Positions 29,309-38,100 of a stretch of 64,000 bases of DNA are shown here, piece by piece; the first letter of the stretch is position 1; every line of letters begins with the position of its first letter. Made by a program: the position numbers and the translations under genes. The stretch spans positions 217,671 to 281,670 of the forward strand of contig NZ_JASFYG010000003.1 in NCBI RefSeq assembly GCF_030055435.1, written 5' to 3'. Source of the DNA: Methanothermobacter sp. (lineage in GTDB: Archaea > Methanobacteriota > Methanobacteria > Methanobacteriales > Methanothermobacteraceae). The notes under the pieces are model-generated. The model searched no databases. It was not told where the DNA came from and worked only from the letters and a program-made list of their open reading frames with translations.

Positions 29309-29674
29309 ATGGAACTTCCACAGAATGTACAGCACCAGCTGGCCCAGTTCCAGCAGCTGCAGCAGCAGGCACAGGCAATATCTGTGCAGAAACAGACGGT
29401 TGAAATGCAGATTAATGAAACACAGAAAGCCCTTGATGAACTCTCAAAGGCTGCAGATGACGCTGAGGTATTTAAGAGTTCAGGAAACATCCTTATAAAG
29501 GTAGATAAGGGTGAAATCACAGCTGAACTTGAGGAAAAACTTGAAACTCTCCAGTTAAGGGAGAAAACCATCCAGCGACAGGAAGAACGTGTGATGAAAA
29601 AACTGCAGGAGATGCAGGTTAACATCCAGGAAGCCATGAAGGGCGCCGGGATCAATCCAGGGATGGGTAACTAA
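29309..29674 (+). CDS. pfdB: Prefoldin beta subunit
   Basis: A 121-residue beta-type prefoldin: an N-terminal coiled-coil helix (QHQLAQFQQLQQQAQAIS), a beta hairpin region (FKSSGNILIKVDKGE), and a C-terminal coiled-coil helix (EKTIQRQEERVMKKLQEMQ). Two alpha and four beta subunits form a jellyfish-like chaperone that hands unfolded protein to the thermosome. The start is ATG 29309, preceded by GGTGAT; nine upstream in-frame residues are unlikely to be used. Confidence 0.97.
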   Translation: MELPQNVQHQLAQFQQLQQQAQAISVQKQTVEMQINETQKALDELSKAADDAEVFKSSGNILIKVDKGEITAELEEKLETLQLREKTIQRQEERVMKKLQEMQVNIQEAMKGAGINPGMGN

Positions 29675-29950
29675 TTGAGCCTTAAAAAACTCAGTGACAG
29701 GGATCTGGATGAGATATCCAGTTTCCTTTATAACACCATTTCTGATTTTATACTTGAAAGGGTCTCAGCAAAGGAGATAGTTGATATTGAGATAACGGTG
29801 AGCGTTGAATACACCGACAGGCTGGATGTTGATATCACCGCCGAGCTTCATCTCGACGAACTCTCAGATGCAGACCCCCGAATTGTTGAAGAGGCAGTGG
29901 ATGCTGCCTATGAGGCACTAGAGTCCTTCCTTGAAGGTTACAGGGAATGA
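29675..29950 (+). CDS. Conserved archaeal protein following prefoldin (DUF3194-like)
   Basis: A 91-residue acidic protein starting with TTG immediately after the prefoldin stop. It has KKLSDRDLDEISSFLYNTISDFILE and ends in a helical AVDAAYEALESFLEGYRE. The family (DUF3194-like) is restricted to methanogens and relatives and has no known function. Position suggests a link to protein folding or ribosome assembly. Confidence 0.78.
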   Translation: MSLKKLSDRDLDEISSFLYNTISDFILERVSAKEIVDIEITVSVEYTDRLDVDITAELHLDELSDADPRIVEEAVDAAYEALESFLEGYRE

Positions 29951-30044
29951 TTAGACTACAGGATTTCCATAATTATTGGGGTTGATTGATTAATACTAAT
30001 ATCAGGATAATTTAAATATGAGTAATAATTTTTTTTCAAAAAGT

Positions 30045-30195
30045 ATTTATATATCCTCTGCCAATCATCATATGAGCATGAATTCCTCCTAGCTTACCAG
30101 AGTAAGTCAGCTCAACAGGGCATCCATCTACAATCCTTTCGCTCAAAAAAATGTCATCTGATGCCCTGTTCCTCCTCCTCCTCCTTTTTCCTGAT
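30045..30195 (+). ncRNA. Candidate small RNA or bidirectional terminator
   Basis: The 271 bp between convergent genes hold a TATA-like TTTATATA (about 30046-30053). Next is a 6-bp hairpin with a CAGA loop (GCTTAC/GTAAGT, 30092-30107), then a perfect 11-bp stem AACAGGGCATC (30114-30124) / GATGCCCTGTT (30160-30170) with a 35-nt loop, then CTTTTTC. Promoter, two stems and T-run fit a short RNA of roughly 110 nt. A terminator serving the two converging genes would look similar. No C/D or H/ACA signature is clear. Confidence 0.35.
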
Positions 30196-30221
30196 CAAAA
30201 GATTGATATCTACTCCGGGCA

Positions 30222-30803
30222 TCAGTATTGAAGTACTCTTTGGGTTTTAAAGGGTTTCTGCGTGTGGATTGTGCGGACTTTATCTGCACTTTCAGGAGGT
30301 TTAAGGGGTTTTTCCATGTGGACAGTGTTGAGTTCGTTCCCGGTGTCAAGGGTCACCCGGTAACCCATTGAGAGCCAGAATTCAAGTGCACCCCCCACAT
30401 GCTTGTGCGTATGGAGGTACATCCTTCTATACCCCATTCTGGCTGCATGGGCCTCTGCGATACCAACAAGGAGTGATGCAATCCCCCGTCTCCTGTAGTC
30501 CTCATGCACGAAGACCCTCCAGAGACCTGCTGTTGTATCTGGATCATAACTGAGGCCCTCAAATTCACGGTCATAGGCGCGGAGTCCCAGGGTCCCGATT
30601 ACCTTTCCACCCAGCGAGGCAGAGATGAATGTGTTTCCCGGTGGATTGAGATAGTGTTCCCTGAATTCAATGATGTCCCGGTGGTAGTCGGGTATGTACC
30701 CGTAGCCAAATTCCCGCCTGATCATATCAAACAGGAATCTTCTTATGGATTCAATTTCACTTTCTGTTTGGGGAATGGTAACCAGAATAATATCAACCAC
30801 CAT
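30222..30803 (-). CDS. GNAT-family N-acetyltransferase
   Basis: A 193-residue GNAT acetyltransferase. The acetyl-CoA loop is VHEDYRRRGIASLLVG (R/Q-x-x-G-x-A), preceded by IGTLGLRAYD, and the last strands contain GYRRMYLHTHKHVGGALEFWLSMGY. About 35 C-terminal residues are extra. A TATA-like stretch lies about 22 bp before the ATG, so the message may be leaderless. It is divergent from the nicotianamine-synthase-like gene across 124 bp. The substrate is unknown. Confidence 0.88.
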   Translation of the reverse strand: MVVDIILVTIPQTESEIESIRRFLFDMIRREFGYGYIPDYHRDIIEFREHYLNPPGNTFISASLGGKVIGTLGLRAYDREFEGLSYDPDTTAGLWRVFVHEDYRRRGIASLLVGIAEAHAARMGYRRMYLHTHKHVGGALEFWLSMGYRVTLDTGNELNTVHMEKPLKPPESADKVRTIHTQKPFKTQRVLQY

Positions 30804-30805
30804 TC

Positions 30806-30892
30806 AGTATTAATTTTTAAGGATATATATGCCTCATAGTAATACATGATTCCATACACATATTATATATGCTGTGAAGTCTTATAAAGACT
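30806..30892 (+). promoter_or_regulatory. Divergent promoter with palindromes before nicotianamine-synthase-like gene
   Basis: GTATTA (30807-30812) and TAATAC (30840-30845) form an inverted pair flanking a GGATATATATG TATA-like stretch. A perfect AGTCTT-ATA-AAGACT palindrome (30878-30892) straddles a second TATA-like TTATAAAG, 36-50 bp before the ATG. Occupancy of the latter would block TBP. The AGTAATAC at 30838 resembles the AGTAATAAT motif found before the following surface genes. Confidence 0.45.
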
Positions 30893-30927
30893 GCTGTTTA
30901 ATTAATTACCATCATGGAGAACTCCAC

Positions 30928-31725
30928 ATGAGCTGTTACATCTACTGGAATAAGATAAAGAGGATAGCATCCAGGCTTGAGGGGATGGACTACCACTTCG
31001 ACAGGATGGATACATCCAGGGTCATACCCCTCCTGGATGAGATCGAGGAGATAGCCCATGATTCATCCATTGACTTTGAATCAGCCAGGCACATACTTGA
31101 CGATGCTGAGATGAACCATGCGCTGAGGCTCATAAGAACCTTCTATGTTAACCTTGGCATGAAACTTGAACTGGAGAAGGCAGAGGAGGTTAGAAATTCA
31201 GACTCTCCATGGAAAACCCTGAAATCGTTCTATTTCTACCCAAGGTACCTCCAGCTCCTCAAAAATGAGGCTGCCCTTGGTAGATTCAGGAGGGGGGAGC
31301 GCGCTGTATTCATTGGGGGCGGGCCACTACCCCTCACAGGGATACTCCTTGCACATATATATGGCATGAGCGTACATGTTGTTGAAATTGAACCTGAAAT
31401 AGCTGATATATCCCGCCAAGTGATAGAAAAACTTGAACCAGGAGATGTGGATGTGGTCACTGGTGATGAGACCGCACTGGCGGATCTTGATTTTGACGTT
31501 GTTATGGTGGCTGCCCTTGCAGAACCAAAGAGGAGGGTCTTCAGAAATATACACAGGTACGTGGACCCTGATACCAGGGTTATATACAGGACTTACACAG
31601 GAATGAGGGCGATTCTCTACGCCCCCGTGACTGATGAGGATGTTACTGGATTCAGAAGGGCGGGGATTGTTCTGCCTTCAGGTAAGGTTAACAATACCTC
31701 AGTGCTTGTTTTTAAGTGCCCGTGA
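30928..31725 (+). CDS. Nicotianamine synthase-like (thermonicotianamine synthase)
   Basis: About 265 residues of the NAS family. A helical N-terminal domain (1-115) is followed by a Rossmann SAM-binding domain (AVFIGGGPLPLTGILLA, 126-142; VVEIEPEIADIS, 151-162; VVTGDE). The archaeal enzyme condenses aminopropyl groups from SAM with glutamate to a nicotianamine-like chelator, thermonicotianamine. E81 and Y107, which I recall as active-site residues of the studied Methanothermobacter enzyme, are both present. The start ATG 30928 is chosen by homology and GGAG spacing; an upstream GTG at 30874 is less likely. It opens the metal-related surface cluster. Confidence 0.93.
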   Translation: MSCYIYWNKIKRIASRLEGMDYHFDRMDTSRVIPLLDEIEEIAHDSSIDFESARHILDDAEMNHALRLIRTFYVNLGMKLELEKAEEVRNSDSPWKTLKSFYFYPRYLQLLKNEAALGRFRRGERAVFIGGGPLPLTGILLAHIYGMSVHVVEIEPEIADISRQVIEKLEPGDVDVVTGDETALADLDFDVVMVAALAEPKRRVFRNIHRYVDPDTRVIYRTYTGMRAILYAPVTDEDVTGFRRAGIVLPSGKVNNTSVLVFKCP

Positions 31726-32086
31726 TGTTTCTGTTATGATCAAATCAGAAACATCTGAATTTTTTTAAGGATCGCCTTATCTTTTATTACCATTCCGGCA
31801 CTCCAGACCCGATAATTATTATGAATATTAAAATAGAAAATATTAAATATGCTTGGTTTTCAATTTTAAATATAACACCATTATGGTGTTTGATAATAAA
31901 TTTCCCTCCAGCAATCAGTTCATGGGACCTTCCCATGAATCCCCTCTTTTTTAACTGAAACTAAGTATTACATTTTGCCTTTTATCAGCCTCTAAAGTAT
32001 TAACAAAATAATTATATATGTTATTACTCCTACTACATTCTGTACATTATTAAACATTACAGAAATTAAAGGAGGTGAAAAATGTT
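31726..32086 (+). promoter_or_regulatory. Long AT-rich leader and promoter region of the FmdE-like gene
   Basis: 361 bp without a gene. It holds a perfect 8-1-8 palindrome AACACCAT-T-ATGGTGTT (31874-31890), a perfect 9-3-9 hairpin TTCATGGGA-CCT-TCCCATGAA (31919-31939) followed by CTCTTTTTT, and several copies of AATTATTA/GTTATTAC (31813-31821, 32007-32027). A TATA-like ATTATATATG is at 32011-32020. A strong GGAGGTGA (32071-32078) precedes the start. The hairpin with T-run may terminate the upstream transcript. Confidence 0.5.
31919..31953 (+). terminator. Hairpin with T-run after the NAS-like gene
   Basis: A perfect 9-bp stem with a 3-nt loop is followed within 8 nt by a run of six T. It lies 194 bp after the NAS-like stop and 134 bp before the next start. 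It fits an intrinsic-type terminator, but could also be an operator for the FmdE-like gene. Confidence 0.4.
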
Positions 32087-34996
32087 ATGAGAAGGCAGTA
32101 TTTCATGGTTTTCATGGCTCTTCTCGTTGCTATCGCACTGACGGGTTCAGTGAGCGCAGTAGACACAGCATGTGAAGTGGGGGTTAAGGTGACCTACGAG
32201 TACGCAGACGACAACCCCCGCATCAACCCTGACATAAACTGTATCACCGATGCAAACGGATCAAAGATCAACTTCACAAAGACCTTTGACCCGGCAGCCA
32301 ACATGACAAAGATCATCTTCAATTACCAGAACATCACAAACACCACTAAATTCCGGATAAAGGTAACGGCACCGGGCTACAGGGACCTAGTACATGAATT
32401 CACCCTATCAACCAACCCGGCGAATCCACTGGATACCAAATACTACGCACTGCTTTCACTCAAAATGAACGCCACAGACGCCTACAAACTGGGAAGGGAG
32501 ATCACCAGGAGGGCAGATCAGATCCTGAACTTCTCGAAGGGAAACGTCCTCGTCATAACAACTGCAGGTATTGTCAAGTACAAAAACAATACCACAGAGG
32601 ACGTTATTGAGGGGATACTAAACCAGGCAGGTGGCCGTGTAACCTATGGTAAGGGGAACCTGCTTGTAATAAGGAAGTCACCTGTTGACCCGCTGGACAC
32701 ATTCTTCATACTACAGAGGGGCAGCACACTGGTGGGTGTTTACTTCAAGAATGCAAGCACATCACCGGTTGTAATCAAAACAGTCAACGGAAAACCAGTT
32801 TACACAATCGACCTTCTAAAGAACATGACTGAGGCAAACTGGAACCTTCTGGTAAGCAAATACGGAAACTACGCGTTCCCGGTTGCAAGTCTTGCAAACG
32901 CATGGATGCAGGGCGCACCATCTGATCTCCTCAGGGCCGCATCATTCCATGGTCACATGTGCCTCGGTACCATCAGCGGATATGCAATGAGCCTCACACT
33001 GTTAAAGTACTACCCACCGGTCATGGACTTCACCAACCCTGGATCACCAGGTGAGATAACAAGTTACGTGACAGTGGGTGTCCCAGGGGACTCAGATGAC
33101 GATGCACTCCTGATGTTCCTTGACACCACACCAGGTAAGGGAGGATCCTACAGCGGATTCAACACCACGGCTACAGGTGCTGACACAAACCTTGTTGGTT
33201 TCATAAGGTGGAACCCCAACACCCTCAAGGGTGACCTCATAGTGATGAAGTTCGACAAGGAGGCACTCAGGAAACAGTTCCAGCAGCAGACAGGCAAAAA
33301 AACAGAACTCGAATTCAACGCATGGCTCATATCCAGGGTGAAACAGGACCCAACATCCCTTGTGACAATAGTGAGGGAACTTAAGGGCCTCAATGCGACC
33401 CACTACTACTATCTCCTGGGAAGTGAAAACGGTGCCAACGTGACAGATAAAGTCAACAACATAACCTACCAGATTCCACCACAGGTAGCCCATGGACTTG
33501 ACATGGCATACATAGACAGCCTTGGACTTCCAAATGCAACCCGTGAAAACGGAACCTTCACATGGGGTAACCTGACATACGAGCAGATCAGGAAGATCGG
33601 TGCTGACGCAGCCAACCTTGCAAAGCAGTTATTCCTTACAGAGAAAGGTATAAACCTTGAAAGGGACGACAGGGACCTGGTGGTGCTCACATCAGCCGGT
33701 TACTCAAGGGTTAACGGTCAGGATATGAGTGCTGCCTGGGACGGAGTATTTGATGTTCTTGGTTCAAGGTTAAGTAGGGCAACACTTCTCCCGGTTCACA
33801 GACCTCTCTGGAAACCACTCTGGTTCACATTCGTCCTCAGGGGCTATGATGGGGTGACAATGGATGCGGTCTACATCTACTATGACCCAACAACCGGGCA
33901 GCTGATTGCAAGCAATGCATCAGACGGTAAATTTGTGAATGACATCGGACCAAGAACCCTTAACAGCACACAGCTCAGCAGCAAGGTCTCAAAGGTCTTT
34001 GCAAAGGATGGCTGGTTCAACATACAGAGCATAGCAAATGCATGGAGACACGACCCACCATATGACCAGATACTGACATTCCTCTTCCACGACCATGCAT
34101 GTCCAGGCGTCTCACCAGGTTACCTGATAACAGAGTACATATTCAAGAACTACCCCCTCAAGGAAAACGAGAACTACATCTACCTGGGTAACACCATCTA
34201 CTGCAAGGACGACGCCATAGTCTACCGCCTCGGGGTCTCACCTGGACAGGGAACCTACTTCAACCTGCGTGTTCCTGGATCAGAGAACGACCCTGAGGAT
34301 AAGTATGCATCTGGAGGTAACATTGAGGGAATCCTTGTTATTTGGGACAACAAGAACAAGGTTGGTAAGGCAGTGGTCCTGGACTTCAAATGGCCGAACT
34401 TTGATGTGAGCGACTGCGTCACCAGCGATGCGAAGAGGGAAAAACAGATAGCAGGTTTCATAAGCCTCTACAAGGGTGAAACACCAAGTTATCTGATCTC
34501 GGGACCTGTCGTAACCTATGACGCTGAGAGGTACATAACTGAGAGTGAACTTCAGATGATCCTCTCAGGTGCCGGTGGTCAGAACCCCATCGCCTATGTG
34601 AAGGGGCTACCTGCAAACAGGACACTTGAGGACCTCATTCCTGTGAACAATGGTGGAAGTCAGAACGGAAACCAGGGTGGTATACCTGGTGGTTCAACAG
34701 GTGGCTCCACAGGTGGTTCAACCGGTGGTTTACCCTCAGGTTCCCATGGTAATGCAGGCCATGCAGGTTACACACCAGGTGTTGATTACAGTGCTTCACC
34801 GGCTGATGTGAGTGCAGCATCTGAAGTTTCAGAGGAACCTGCAACAACTGAGGGTAAGAAGGCCTATGAGGTTACAAATGCAACCTCCACTTCTGGCGGC
34901 GCTGACTCCTCATGGTACGTCTATGGTATCGTGGGTGTCCTTGTGGCTGCTGGACTTGTGGCCTTCGGATTCCTCAGGGGCGTAGCAGGAAAATAA
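32087..34996 (+). CDS. Secreted, anchored protein with two FmdE-type modules
   Basis: About 969 residues. The signal peptide is FMVFMALLVAIALTGSVSA. An N-terminal region of about 265 residues is unrecognised. Two FmdE-like modules follow, each with an HxHxC motif: FHGHMCLG (H288, H290, C292) and FHDHACPG (H668, H670, C672). Each is followed by the family's D-D-A and GKG/GQG elements (DDDALLMF...TPGKGG; KDDAIVYR...SPGQGT). A Gly/Ser/Thr-rich linker and one C-terminal helix (YGIVGVLVAAGLVAFGFL) anchor it outside the membrane. FmdE modules bind zinc or other metals. ATG 32087 is 9 nt after GGAGGTG. The role as extracytoplasmic metal carrier is inferred from neighbours. Confidence 0.82.
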   Translation: MRRQYFMVFMALLVAIALTGSVSAVDTACEVGVKVTYEYADDNPRINPDINCITDANGSKINFTKTFDPAANMTKIIFNYQNITNTTKFRIKVTAPGYRDLVHEFTLSTNPANPLDTKYYALLSLKMNATDAYKLGREITRRADQILNFSKGNVLVITTAGIVKYKNNTTEDVIEGILNQAGGRVTYGKGNLLVIRKSPVDPLDTFFILQRGSTLVGVYFKNASTSPVVIKTVNGKPVYTIDLLKNMTEANWNLLVSKYGNYAFPVASLANAWMQGAPSDLLRAASFHGHMCLGTISGYAMSLTLLKYYPPVMDFTNPGSPGEITSYVTVGVPGDSDDDALLMFLDTTPGKGGSYSGFNTTATGADTNLVGFIRWNPNTLKGDLIVMKFDKEALRKQFQQQTGKKTELEFNAWLISRVKQDPTSLVTIVRELKGLNATHYYYLLGSENGANVTDKVNNITYQIPPQVAHGLDMAYIDSLGLPNATRENGTFTWGNLTYEQIRKIGADAANLAKQLFLTEKGINLERDDRDLVVLTSAGYSRVNGQDMSAAWDGVFDVLGSRLSRATLLPVHRPLWKPLWFTFVLRGYDGVTMDAVYIYYDPTTGQLIASNASDGKFVNDIGPRTLNSTQLSSKVSKVFAKDGWFNIQSIANAWRHDPPYDQILTFLFHDHACPGVSPGYLITEYIFKNYPLKENENYIYLGNTIYCKDDAIVYRLGVSPGQGTYFNLRVPGSENDPEDKYASGGNIEGILVIWDNKNKVGKAVVLDFKWPNFDVSDCVTSDAKREKQIAGFISLYKGETPSYLISGPVVTYDAERYITESELQMILSGAGGQNPIAYVKGLPANRTLEDLIPVNNGGSQNGNQGGIPGGSTGGSTGGSTGGLPSGSHGNAGHAGYTPGVDYSASPADVSAASEVSEEPATTEGKKAYEVTNATSTSGGADSSWYVYGIVGVLVAAGLVAFGFLRGVAGK

Positions 34997-35058
34997 ACAC
35001 CCCAATTATTTATTTTTTTATCCGCAGGATTATTACTTTTCCTCGATTGATATTTAAA

Positions 35059-35126
35059 TTAAGTAATATTTCAAGTTAAGTAATAATTTATTTTTAAAGT
35101 ATTCTGTATAATGTAATAATAATTTA
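35059..35126 (+). promoter_or_regulatory. Repeated AGTAATAAT-type motifs before the CobN-like gene
   Basis: The 193 bp between the two surface genes hold TTAAGTAATA twice with a 17-bp offset (35059-35068, 35076-35085), extended to AGTAATAATTTA at 35079-35090. A third related copy, GTAATAATAATTTA, is at 35113-35126. AAAGGAGGTGA precedes the gene start at 35190. The same core occurs before the other units of this cluster. Confidence 0.5.
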
Positions 35127-35189
35127 TTTTAATGACATAACTCAGAGGGGTTACTGTAAATTTAAAAAAATAAAAGGAGGTGAAAAGTC

Positions 35190-38100
35190 ATGAGAAAACA
35201 GCTCTTTACACTGACAGCAGTTCTCTTCATGATCATGCTCTGCCAGACAGTGGCAGCTGCAGATAACAGCACCGCAGGAGGTGATCCCGGAAACCTAACA
35301 GTGAACAACACACAGGAGATCAGGGATCCTGTCGTACTTGTCATACACTCGTCAACCAGTTCCAAGATGACCAATGATGCGGCAAAGAAGGTCATGGACC
35401 TCATAAACCCCTCACAGCCAGGATACAACCCACAGAATAAGTCAACATGGACGGTCAGGTTTGAGGTAAGGACCACCACACAGATATCAAGGATGAACCC
35501 CTCTGAACTTAAAAGCCTCATTGAGTCTGCGGATATCGTTATCGCAGAGTGGCTCTTTGACTCAGGTAACTTCAGGAATGTTATGCGTGATTACCCTGAA
35601 ATTGCATCTAACAGACCAAACAAGATATTCATTGTCCTTGAAAGTGACCCGGATCTCACAAACATGTCACAGATCAACGGTGTACGCATATTCCAGGGTA
35701 TAGATGCCTCGGTTATCGGTAACACAGATACAAAGAACACTATCCTCTATGACCTCAAAAACTCCAACGAGGCACGCCTGAAGGCCTATGTTAATACGTA
35801 CCCGCAGCTTGCACCCTGGGTGACCTATGGTCTCTACTATGCAAAGAAGGGAACCGTGAACTATGAAAACCAGTTCAAGCTGCTTCTTAAGAACTTCACG
35901 GTGATGAATGGGGGCACCTGGCCATCTGAATGGGAACCTGCAGCACCTATAACCATTCCAGCGGAGATGCTCTACCGTGACGGCAGGGTCTTTACCAGCC
36001 TCGCTGATTACCTTGCAGCATACCCACTCAACGCATCACGGCCCACCATTGGAATAGCTGGCCTTGATAGCGTTCTCCTTTCAGGGGATATGGCCCACTT
36101 TGACAGCATAATAGCCAGGCTCACAGCAAGCGGAATGAACGTGATACCCGTTGTCGGGGCGTATTCCGGTGTTAACGGTACACAGCCACTCAACATCTAT
36201 TCGGCGATGGTCAAGTTCTTCGTCTATGACCCTGCAAACCCATCAAGGGTTATCACAGCAGCGGAGTATGAGGCCAACCCCTCAGCCTACAGGTACAGGA
36301 TAGACGCCCTTGTGAGTTTCACAACATTCACACTGGGGTCTGGCTTCGTGAATCAGACCGCAGCTCTCCTTGAGAGAATGAATGTGCCTGTATTCAGGGC
36401 AATGATATCAACAAAGAGGGAAGAGGGTGAATGGTTAGTATCAGAGGACGGGCTTCTCTGGAGTGACACCTACTACCAGATAGCCATTCCAGAGACCCAG
36501 GGGATAATAGAGCCCATATTCGTTGCCGCGCCAGCAAAGAGTATTGACAGTATAACAGGGGTTGAGATAGTCGCATACACGCCGATAGATGAGCAGATGA
36601 ATTACCTGGTACAGCGAATCAGCAACTGGGTCAGGCTCAGATACCTGGCAAACTCCCAGAAAAGAATAGCACTCATCTACTACAATTACCCGCCGGGTAA
36701 GGGTAACATAGGTGCCAGTTACCTCAACGTACCTGAAACTCTCGTTGAAATACTAAGGGCACTCCAGAGCTCAGGGTACAATGTTTCAGGTTTTCCTCAG
36801 AGTGCAGATGACCTTGTGAAGCTCCTCACCGAGAGGGGAATAAACGTTGCAACATGGGCACCGGGGGAACTGGAAAAACTTGCAAATAAAACCTCAATCA
36901 TCCTCTGGGATGCAGAGGAATACTATGCATGGTTCCAGACCCTGAACCCGATTGCAAGAAAACAGGTCGTGGAGGGTCCTGTGGGTTACATTGAGGAGAT
37001 GGTTAAGCTAGCGCTCAGCTACGTTTCCAGTGACACCGCATACACCGCAGCCCTGAATACCCTTGATAAGTGGTCCTCTGAGATGATATCACTTGCAAAT
37101 ACCTACCCTGAGAAGTCACAGCAGGCATCAGTTCTAATAAGAAACATGACAGAAGCACTGAAGGCAGTTCTCAACAATGCAAGGACAGGTCAGAGCACAG
37201 ATGCGCCGTGGAGCATGTTCTATAACTTCAAAAATGAATTCCAGAGCCTGGCAGTCCCTGGGTTCAATGGATGGGGCGCCCCGCCAGGTAATGTCATGAC
37301 AGTGGAGAGAAACGGCAGAAAGTACATCGTCATACCAGGTATAATATTTGGCAACGTTTTCATTGGCCCTGAACCCCAGAGGGGATGGGAGGCAGACGTT
37401 GATAAACTCTACCACAGCACGGTCGTGGCACCACCACACCAGTACCTTGCCTGGTATGCATGGGTTAACACGGTGTTCAATGCGGATGCCCAGGTCCACA
37501 TAGGAAGACATGCAACATACGAGTGGCTTCCAAGAAAGCAGGTCGCACTCAGCAACTTTGACTTCTCACAGATATGTGCCGGTACAAAGCCCTCAGTCTA
37601 CATCTACATCATGGACGGTGTTGGTGAGGGGATACAGTCCAAGAGGAGGGGCTATGCGGTTATAGTGGACCACCTCACACCCCCAATGAAGACAACACAG
37701 CTCTACGGGGACCTCTCAGAACTCAGAGCCCTCATTGATGATTATACAAAGACACCCGATGCAAGCCCACTAAAACAGGAGTACTTCAATTCAATAAGGA
37801 ACATGGTCATAAAGCTCAATGTAGCAGCAGAGATTGGTATCAGTCCAGATAACTTCACTGCAGAGGACATTGAAAGGGTTGAGGATTACCTTGTGGTCCT
37901 CCAGCAGACACTCATGCCTGTCGGTCTCCATACCTTCGGGTTAAGGTGGACCGATGAGGAGATAGCCCTCCTTGCAGCTGCAATGGTATCCTCTGATGGC
38001 GGCCCATCAAGTCCCTCACTGCAGAGGCTCATAGCATCTCTGAAGGGATGGAACTTTGACAACCTCACGGCACTGCAGGCAGAGGAGCTCAACAATATCA

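Noticed and set aside
30171-30187. CTCCTCCTCCTCCTTTTT tract as a triplet-repeat element
   Set aside because: It is short and better explained as the pyrimidine tail of the adjacent stem-loop.
34690-34740. Short GGTGGTTCAACAGGTGGC-type repeats
   Set aside because: They encode the Gly/Ser/Thr linker before the membrane anchor of the FmdE-like protein, ordinary low-complexity coding DNA.
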